DNA from: Ustilaginoidea virens
Taxonomy: Eukaryota; Ascomycota; Sordariomycetes; Hypocreales; Clavicipitaceae
Direction of reading: 5' to 3'
Length of the DNA: 64,000 nt
Assembly: GCF_000687475.1 (NCBI RefSeq)
Contig: NC_057316.1
Location: forward strand, 1,736,001-1,800,000
Below, piece by piece: positions 57,294 through 64,000 of this stretch (the stretch's first letter is position 1; the number at the start of each line of letters is the position of its first letter). The translations under genes and the position numbers were made by a program. The notes beneath the pieces were generated by a model. It saw only the letters and a list, made by a program, of their open reading frames with translations, was not told the DNA's origin and did no database searches.

Positions 57294-58554
57294 CGTCAAA
57301 GCAGAACCGCATTCTGGAACAAAGCCACGCGGTTGGTTTTGATGGCCATTCAGCGTCCAGCACCGTCAGAGTTGCGCCGGGATATTGGCGCAATGCCAAC
57401 AATGTGCTGGGTCTTGTGCGTCCCCATCAATGACTGACTGACTGCTCTCGAGGGATGTCGCGGCGGCCCCTGCCTGTAAATATACACCTTAGGTACAGTA
57501 CCTAGGTATTGACGTCTGCAGGCATGTTTGCCACGCTGCCTCTTCTCTTTCTCCCTTTCCTCCCCGCCGCCAAATAAGCACAAAAAAAAAGAAAGAAAAA
57601 AAAAAAGACAAAAAGATGCAGAGATTCCACAACAGGATAGCCAACAAACGTGCTTTTTCGTGGTTTGGAATCGGACCCAAGACGCCCGAAACGCCTAGCA
57701 TACGCCAAGTGGGCCGGCCCCGGCCCCCGGCCCCCGGCCCCCGGCCCCCTGGGTTTCCCCGCTGCGCACCAATGGAAGGTACCCTGTGCTCAGTGCTGCC
57801 TTGTCGCGGGAACTCGCGGCAGCCGTCGAGCTGTCGATGACTCCAAGTCTTCCGAGTCAAGTCTCGTCTCAGCCAGGTCGATCCGCCCTGTGCCGTGTCT
57901 CGGTTTTGCGCCCTTTGGCTTGAAGCCCGCTGGAGACTTTGTCGCCTCGTGTCAACGGTCTGAACTGGTGGTGTGTGGTGTGTGTGACTGTGTCTGCTGG
58001 TTGGCCCGGACCGGCAAGGGCAAGGCTGGCGCGCCCCTTCCTAACCCTGGTGCCGCCTTCCCGTCTTTTCTCACACGCCCACGGTTTCTCTTTTCCTCGA
58101 CTATTCGCCGCGCGGCTTGTCTTCATCATGGCTCTGCCAGGAATCATCCGGCATGCCCCATCCTCATCCAAAGGGCAGAGGGCCAAGGGCAGAGGGCCAA
58201 GATGCGGCTGCGCTGCTTCGACTCCAGGTCAAGACGGTGCTGAAGGCGCGTTGAAGGCCCCCGCCACTGGCCGCCGGGCGCGTCTCTCCTTGCCTGCCGC
58301 TGCCTGCCGCAACTCCGCGAGTCCCTGATCCAACAACCCGCCTGGCGCGTAAAGATCAAAGGCTGCTAGCTAGCTGACGTTCCTTGCCAACACCAAATGA
58401 CAACCAGCTGCTTGAATCCCTTGACGTGCGACAAAAAATCCTACATTGCTGTCCAACCCGTCCGACGATCTCATCCAGCAATATCAGGCCTTGCGTTACG
58501 GACAAGTCCCCCCATCTCCGCGGCACCTTTCCCCCCAGCAGCGACACATCAGCC

Positions 58555-59688
58555 ATGAGACCCTTTTCGTTAGCTGCCATGGCTGCCTGTCTGGTAAACA
58601 AGGTTTCCGCCCGAGGTAGCTACGTTCCCGAAAAGCCAATCCTTCGAGCAAAGGATGTTCTGGAACGTCCATACTCGGATATCCTCCATCATTCTTGGAC
58701 GGCCGCTGAGCCAGCCCTCGGAGCACGCGCCGTCGTCCTCAACACCAGCGACCGCCGTGCTGATGGTGTCAAAGTCAACGAGAACGGCACCTTGGACTAT
58801 GCGGCGTGGGACGCTGCCACCGACGCTGCTTGCACCGAGGTCCTGATGGCTCTTCCACGCAGCTCAAGCCCATCTGGTAGCTGTGCCTGCTACAACTTGC
58901 CGTTACTAGACACCAAGACGGGCTGGTTTGAAGCAGAGCTTCGCTTGTACCGAATTTCCGAACCGCGTGCCGCTTTTGCGGATATCTCTCTAGAGAATGT
59001 CAAAGTTGGTCTGCGGTATGCCGGTGCGAGCGTCAGTTCGATTTCGACCCAGCAACTCGTGGCCGTGGGCCGGGCTCACAACCAAGCGCGGGTAATGGCA
59101 CCTCGAGCTGTCAGAGATGCCCGGCCGCAACTTGTCCATTCCTACCTGTTGGCTGGGAAAATCGACAAGGCCAAAATGTCTGACAATATGACAATGTACG
59201 CATCAGTGTGCTTTCTCCCCGCCCCAACCCTTCCTTTTTCTTCTTCATTTTCCTTTTTTTTTCCCCTTCTCATGAAATGCCAACCCAAAGACCAGTTGTT
59301 GACGTGTTCCAGGGCCCAGCTTGAAAAAGTGCTCATCCCAACGCTCGCACTTACGGCCAACAACAGCGCCGGCACCCTCGTCAGCACCAACCTTTCTCTC
59401 AACGAAGCCGCCTTCCTGACGGGCATCTTCAGCAGGTCGGTTGTCGTGTCCGACTTCTCCGCCGCCGAGTCAGCTGTCGCCGCGCAGCTTGACGCCCTGC
59501 GCACCGGCACCGTCGCCTTTGTCCTGCCAGGTGTCCAGGTCATGATTTTCCCCATCGGGGCCGTCATCACGTCCGTGTGGCTTCTGGTGGGCCTGGCCGT
59601 GTACGGGCTCGGCACTTATGAGAGAATGGCGTATGCAGACATGTACAAGAGGAGACTGGCCGCAGAAGCAGCACGCAGGACGGCGTAA
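58555..59688 (+). CDS. Secreted or membrane-anchored hypothetical protein
   Basis: Predicted exons are 58555-59195 and 59313-59688 (338 aa). I start at MRPFSLAAMAACLV because it gives a signal peptide (cleavage near SARG); the upstream frame back to 58384 has no such feature. The intron (117 bp, GTACGC..TTCCAG) removes a Phe/Ser-rich insertion and joins DNMTM to AQLEKVLIPTL. The lumenal part has paired cysteines (SCACYN) and a GWFEAELRLYRIS segment. A single membrane helix near the C-terminus (VITSVWLLVGLAVYGLG) is followed by a short basic tail (KRRLAAEAARR). This is a type-I membrane topology. I do not recognise the family. Confidence 0.68.
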   Translation: MRPFSLAAMAACLVNKVSARGSYVPEKPILRAKDVLERPYSDILHHSWTAAEPALGARAVVLNTSDRRADGVKVNENGTLDYAAWDAATDAACTEVLMALPRSSSPSGSCACYNLPLLDTKTGWFEAELRLYRISEPRAAFADISLENVKVGLRYAGASVSSISTQQLVAVGRAHNQARVMAPRAVRDARPQLVHSYLLAGKIDKAKMSDNMTMYASVCFLPAPTLPFSSSFSFFFPLLMKCQPKDQLLTCSRAQLEKVLIPTLALTANNSAGTLVSTNLSLNEAAFLTGIFSRSVVVSDFSAAESAVAAQLDALRTGTVAFVLPGVQVMIFPIGAVITSVWLLVGLAVYGLGTYERMAYADMYKRRLAAEAARRTA

Positions 59689-60161
59689 AGCAAACAAGCC
59701 AGCTTTTTGGGAAGCAAACCAAAAACGGCATGGCCCCTAGACCTCTCATGTCGAGCTGGGGACGGTTTTTCTTTTCTTTTTTTTTTCGACGTTTCTTCTT
59801 CTTCTTCTTCTTCTTCTTCTTCTTCGTACTATATCAGCATAGCGTGCGTGGCGTCATATGCATCAACATGGGAGACGGCTATTTTCTTCGTCTGCATACC
59901 TCCTCTCCTTCTTTCCTCAGCAGAGTCGGCGTCGTTCAACGGCTCCTGGCCAACCCCGCAGTCCCATGTATATGCAATGCAGTCGATGTTCACTCTCGGC
60001 GTGGACGTGTCTACCATTATACAAGGCGCGAATTTTTTCACGTCGTGGGACTGAATCGCTGCAATCCAAGTTTGATACGGTGTTGTTCTGTGCTCATGCG
60101 GGAAGAAATGTCATCTAGTCTAGGTTCCGCTTTACCATGCAGTGCCAGCATTCCACCCACG

Positions 60162-60217
<56 letters not shown>

Positions 60218-60227
60218 CAAGACGACG
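59689..60227. other. Convergent spacer with TTC microsatellite and a 54-bp poly(A) tract
   Basis: TTC triplets run at 59797-59826. An uninterrupted run of 54 A residues lies at 60162-60215, only 13 bp beyond the stop of the minus-strand glycosyltransferase gene. No gene. Confidence 0.7.
60162..60215. repeat. Poly(A) tract of 54 bp
   Basis: Pure A on the plus strand. On the minus strand it is a T-run immediately downstream of the glycosyltransferase stop codon. It reads as a homopolymer expansion. An inserted cDNA tail seems unlikely, because the flank on the 5' side is not a gene copy. Confidence 0.85.
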
Positions 60228-61775
60228 TCAGCCTGTCCTCGCAAGACCCCTGGCCCGCATGAGGCACTCTGTGAAGAACACGTAGCAGCCCGTCACGGCC
60301 CAGAAAGTCAAGATGACACCGAGGCCCCCCGCCAGCCTGGCGTCGATGATGCTGCGTGTCACGGCATCACGCACAGCATCGCTCATCGCCAGCCAGCCGC
60401 GCACGGGCGGCTCAAGCTGCTGCGCATTCCACAAAGGAGCACGAGGCTGCGACGTGGGCTTCCCCGTGTCGCGCCGCTCATGCTCGGCAATGGTGTCGGC
60501 CATGCGCCGCGCCACCTTGTTGTTGATCTTTTCCCACGTGGCCTCGCAAGCTGCTGCCCTGGCGTGGGCGCCCAGGCGCTGCGCAAGAGCTGCGTCGCTC
60601 GCCAGCTCCGCGGCCTTGGTGACAAAGGCCTCCAGGTTGTGCGGGGGCAGGAGAAGGCCCGTTTTGCCGTGCTGGACGATATCCGACGGGCCGCCTTGGT
60701 CGCGAGCCACGACGGGGACGCCGCTGGCCATGGATTCCAGAACCACGAGGCCAAAGGTTTCAGTAACGGAGCAATGCAGGAAGACATCGCCGCTCGCGTA
60801 GGCGGTGGCGAGATCCTGACCAGCCTTGAAGCCGGCAAAGACGACCTTGCCTTGATCCTGGAGGGGACGGAAAAGCTCCTGGACGTCCCTTTCCACGTCG
60901 GGATTTCTGTTGCCGCCCACAATGTAGAGCGTGAAGTCGAGTCCGCGGCGGTCGAGCGTCTTGGCTACCTGCGAGAGAAAGTCGAAGCCTTTCTCGCCGG
61001 CGATGCGTGAGACGCAGACAAAAATAACTTGTCCGTTTGGCGCGAGCTGCTGGCGCAGCTTGTCGCTTCGTCGGCTGGGGTGGAACAGGTCCGTGTCGAC
61101 GCCTCTTGTCAGAAGCTCCAGCTTACCAGGTTGCACCTTGTTCTTGAGGAGGTATCTTTGGACAAATCTCGATGGGTAGAAGATTGTCTTGACGGAAGAG
61201 TGGCGGAAGAGGTAGCTCTGCACGGCATCGAAAGCAAAGACAGCAATGTGGCTCAGAAGCGGGGGGAACAGAATGGAGCAGTATCCCGACAGGTCCGTCT
61301 GAAAGTTGCAAATCACGGGTATCTGCTCTTCACGGGGCTGCTGGCGCAGCTGGAGCAGGACCTGGAATCCTAGACTGGCAGGCGACGCTAGGTAGATGAG
61401 ATGTGGCGGAGCATCGTCGCCAAACGTTCGAGAATACAGCGCCGAGTTGCGCACGGGGTACACGATGGAGAGCTCGGGGTTGAACGGGAGAGGATACCCC
61501 GTCACGCGCAGCTCTGGTTGTTTGTCTGCCGGGCGCACACTAGGCGATGGGGGAGGCGAAAAAGTGTTGAGATTTGTGTGATTGTGCGGTGCCACGACGG
61601 CGACTTGAGCGCCATTGTTGCGCAGGTGGTTGACGAGCATGAGAGTTGTGCGGCTCACCCCGTTGACTGGACCAAAAGATTCTGTGCAAAGTAAAATTCG
61701 CTTCCCTTTCAACGAACCGGGAAATTGAGAACCATTGCGTTCTGGGTACCGCGACGGGCTACACGAGGATGGCAT
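60228..61775 (-). CDS. GT4 glycosyltransferase with C-terminal membrane anchor
   Basis: Single exon, 515 aa. The N-terminal Rossmann half opens with GKRILLCTESFGPVNGVSRT, the acceptor-side GxxxGG-like loop of GT4 enzymes. The donor half has VCVSRIAGEKGFDFLSQV and the EX7E motif in TETFGLVVLESMASG, then VVARDQGGPSDIV. It resembles SqdX/SQD2-like and alpha-mannosyltransferase GT4 proteins found in many filamentous fungi. Donor and acceptor are unknown. A hydrophobic helix at the very C-terminus (GVILTFWAVTGCYVFF), followed by basic residues, suggests tail-anchoring to the ER or Golgi with the catalytic part in the cytosol. The lack of introns is unusual for this neighbourhood. Confidence 0.88.
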   Translation of the reverse strand: MPSSCSPSRYPERNGSQFPGSLKGKRILLCTESFGPVNGVSRTTLMLVNHLRNNGAQVAVVAPHNHTNLNTFSPPPSPSVRPADKQPELRVTGYPLPFNPELSIVYPVRNSALYSRTFGDDAPPHLIYLASPASLGFQVLLQLRQQPREEQIPVICNFQTDLSGYCSILFPPLLSHIAVFAFDAVQSYLFRHSSVKTIFYPSRFVQRYLLKNKVQPGKLELLTRGVDTDLFHPSRRSDKLRQQLAPNGQVIFVCVSRIAGEKGFDFLSQVAKTLDRRGLDFTLYIVGGNRNPDVERDVQELFRPLQDQGKVVFAGFKAGQDLATAYASGDVFLHCSVTETFGLVVLESMASGVPVVARDQGGPSDIVQHGKTGLLLPPHNLEAFVTKAAELASDAALAQRLGAHARAAACEATWEKINNKVARRMADTIAEHERRDTGKPTSQPRAPLWNAQQLEPPVRGWLAMSDAVRDAVTRSIIDARLAGGLGVILTFWAVTGCYVFFTECLMRARGLARTG

Positions 61776-64000
61776 CTCGACGAGTTTGACCTGAGCAAGC
61801 TGAAAGAGCCCCAGGCACGTCGAGTTTTGGCTCAGGACGAGGGGCTTCGAGATTGCTTCGTGATGGTGGAAAGGGATTCACTTGCCGAGTCGCAAGACTT
61901 TTTGTCCTTGTCCGTCCCCTTTCCGGCCAAAGACCTGAAGACACCACCATCCCCCCCCGCCCCCTTCCCCACGTGCCTCACTGAGCGGCTATGGCGTGCC
62001 CAGATCGAGGCATCTCGATGCGGCGCATGACCTTTGTTTTGGAGGCATCAGAGGGCGGGCAGCGTCGATGGATCTTGCTTCGCATGGCTTAACACGAGCC
62101 TTCGTTGTTAGATCTCTTTGGCAGATGGGCACGCAGCGACTGAGACTGGTGAAGCCGTGCCTGCAGGCAGCGGAACCCTGCGGATATCGAAAGCATCAAG
62201 ATTCAAAGCAAGCGGGGCGTGGCGGTTGGGTCCGTGACTTTGTAAGGGCATGATGGCTATTGATTTTTGATTGCACTGCAACAAGCGACGGCGGACGCTT
62301 AGCAGGTGGTGGTCCTGATGTCGTTGTCAGGATTAGCACGGCTATTCTGCTTAACAGCATCAAACAGCATCACAGTAGTTTCTTTTGCAGAGGAAACAGA
62401 GGAAACCAACCAGACGTCCGTACGGAACTATGTATTGAGGGGCGCACTAGCGTTGTTGCTGCCTGCGGCGCTGATCTCCATTAGACCAATCAAGAGCCGT
62501 CGGGAAGCCACATTGCTCGGCCCACCCACTCGATTAGATTATCGAGATTGACGTCCCGCTCATGTCGATGGGAGTCGGATGGACTTGATGCACGAATAAG
62601 CCTGAGTGACGGAAGGCTCGTGCTGCTTTGGTTGGTCGTCAGATTCCACGGCATTGGGCGTTTCAACATGGCGATGCAGCAGTAGCGCCGCGAAGTTGTG
62701 CGCGCTCCATCTGAGCGGACCAGTCGCGAGGTTGTTTGAGAGTACGGACTCTGGAGTACTATGTAGGCAGCCGGACGACTGATGACGTTGGGCACTTATT
62801 CTTTGCACTCTCGAAGGACCGGGTTCTGGTCGAGATGAATTGAAAAACCAGAACCTGCGGCAACCTGCGGCTGGGTAGCCACTGGGCGAGGAGCCGCAAA
62901 CGATGCTGCCTAGACGGAGTATTCTGTCACTAGTACGCCTCGGTGTCGTAGTTATTTCTGTTCCCCTGCGGTAAGAAGAAACAAGCCTTTTCGTTTTATT
63001 GAAGTTGGGCTGACGTTGGCCACGGAGAGAAGTTGAAAGCAGTTGAGCATGAAATTCGAAGGAGGAGAAGTCGGGTCTTGGAGGTTGACAGGTACCTCCT
63101 TGGGAGGAAGTCCTTGTACATACTAGGTAGTTGACGGTACCGAGGTTCCTGCCAAGGAGGGTGGTGGTGGGGGTGGTGGTGGTGGTGGTGGTGGTGGCTT
63201 TGCTACCCTGCAAATGGATTAAATGAAAATTGGGAGGGACGCGTCATCAAGCATACGCGTCACCGCCAGAAACTTCCGAGCCTCCAAGATTCCATGCACG
63301 GGGGTGTTGGGGGAGAGGACAAGAAAAGCAAATAGATTGCCGTCCAAGAGCAACCTTCTGGATTGTTGTTGCTAGCGACGGGATCTCAAAACACTGGATG
63401 ATTGATGTCTTTGGGACATGACCACATGCACCGTCTCACGCCTTGCCCAGTGGTCCGAGCAACAGGAGCGGCGGGGAAGTTGCTTTAGCCTGCTAGCCAT
63501 GCCAGTGTCTGCGACGTCTGCGACTACTCCGTTGTCTGCGCAAGCGGTCTTCTAGAAAAGCCGGGGCATTTGTGGAGTCTCCTCCGTCTTGACTCGAGCT
63601 AGTACCAATCTCGGACAAGGACAAGGACAAGGACAAGGACGGCTGCCTCCACGAGTCCACCACATGTTCCGTGGTCGAGTCATGAGAGGATGGATCAAAT
63701 GATAGTTTGTGTGTTTGTGTGTTTGTGTGTTTGCTGCAAACATCAGCAATCCCGATAGGGTGCTTCGTAGACATGATGAGACGGGTCGCGGGTGACGGAT
63801 CATGGGTCATGCATGGGCCCTTGTTATGTATGAAACGGATTGGCTGTGCACGCTGGAGATTCGTCGGTGACATCAGCCAACCAACCACAGGCCCAAGGGG
63901 GTGCACTCACTTACCGTTCCGGGCAACAGCGAAGGAGTGGAAAACGTCATTGAAAGCGAGCCGTTGGGGCCCGCGGTCGAGTGCGCTTTGCTCAATGGCA
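61776..64000. other. 2.2 kb to the window edge, no supported gene
   Basis: Open frames on both strands (for example 62560-63213 minus) lack recognisable content and overlap microsatellites. Simple repeats are GGT triplets at 63162-63197, GGACAA hexamers at 63614-63640 and GTGTTT at 63708-63733. The right edge may hold the promoter or 3' end of a gene beyond the window. Confidence 0.5.

Larger units (their letters stand above)
55952..58554. other. 2.6-kb intergenic region rich in short palindromes and microsatellites
   Basis: No supported gene. Between 56164 and 57180 there are five TACTCCGTA/TACGGAGTA elements, including a perfect 16-bp palindrome TACGGAGTACTCCGTA at 56264-56279. TACCTAGG/GGTACC elements lie at about 56187, 56415-56440, 56601-56625 and 57487-57507. 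Also present are a CAGAACCG repeat (57238-57293), GGCCCCC repeats (57715-57750), A-runs (57581-57607) and a doubled GGGCAGAGGGCCAA at 58172-58200. Open frames such as 57650-58243 have no recognisable content. Confidence 0.6.

Noticed and set aside
22143..64000. Secondary-metabolite or defence gene cluster
   Set aside because: No PKS, NRPS, terpene cyclase, P450 group, NLR or het-domain gene is present. The genes are functionally unrelated housekeeping or single enzymes.

Overview
This window looks like nuclear DNA of a filamentous ascomycete, most likely a Sordariomycete and possibly Hypocreales (inference). The genes have short GT..AG introns of 64-295 bp. The gene set includes an APSES/ankyrin G1/S factor, a Sim4/Fta1 kinetochore subunit, a GH75 chitosanase and a Vac1/Pep7 protein. 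The repeats carry the signature of repeat-induced point mutation (RIP).

Region 1 (1-22142) is AT-rich, gene-free heterochromatin built from nested Ty1/copia retrotransposons. Three LTR families are visible. Family 1 has five LTRs (A-E, about 735-785 bp). Family 2 has a 343-352 bp LTR and includes one full-length element, 14204-21700, with a perfect 5-bp target-site duplication. Family 3 is an old host copia whose 3' LTR ends at 22142. Conserved Trp and Gln codons in gag, integrase, RT and RNase H have become stops, and paralogous copies inside the window show the G-to-A changes directly.

Region 2 (22143-64000) is GC-rich and ordinary euchromatin. In order it holds: a Dal5-type MFS transporter (24469-26208, +); an SSAT-like GNAT (26597-27298, +); a Cup1-like LYR protein (27399-28586, -); an Mbp1/Res-type APSES factor (30088-32672, +); Vac1/Pep7 with two FYVE fingers (33573-35774, -); Met8 for siroheme (36581-37559, +); Fta1/CENP-L (38116-39411, +); a PLP-dependent threonine-aldolase-like lyase (40422-41486, +); an NmrA-like Rossmann protein (45228-46050, +); two hypothetical proteins in divergent arrangement (46525-47190, - and 47738-48082, +); a secreted chitosanase (49789-50961, +); a 5'-nucleotidase-type phosphoesterase (51229-53657, -); a second MFS transporter (54157-55951, -); a secreted or membrane hypothetical (58555-59688, +); and a GT4 glycosyltransferase (60228-61775, -).

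These are mostly independent housekeeping genes. I see no biosynthetic cluster, defence island, CRISPR array or giant Starship-type element. The non-genic DNA carries short perfect palindromes of two kinds (TACGGAGTA/TACTCCGTA and TACCTAGGTA cores), microsatellites and one 3.5-copy tandem repeat. The most informative structure is the reconstructable insertion history of the retrotransposon block and its sharp border with euchromatin. Gene models with introns were built by hand from splice-site motifs and reading-frame continuity, without transcript evidence.
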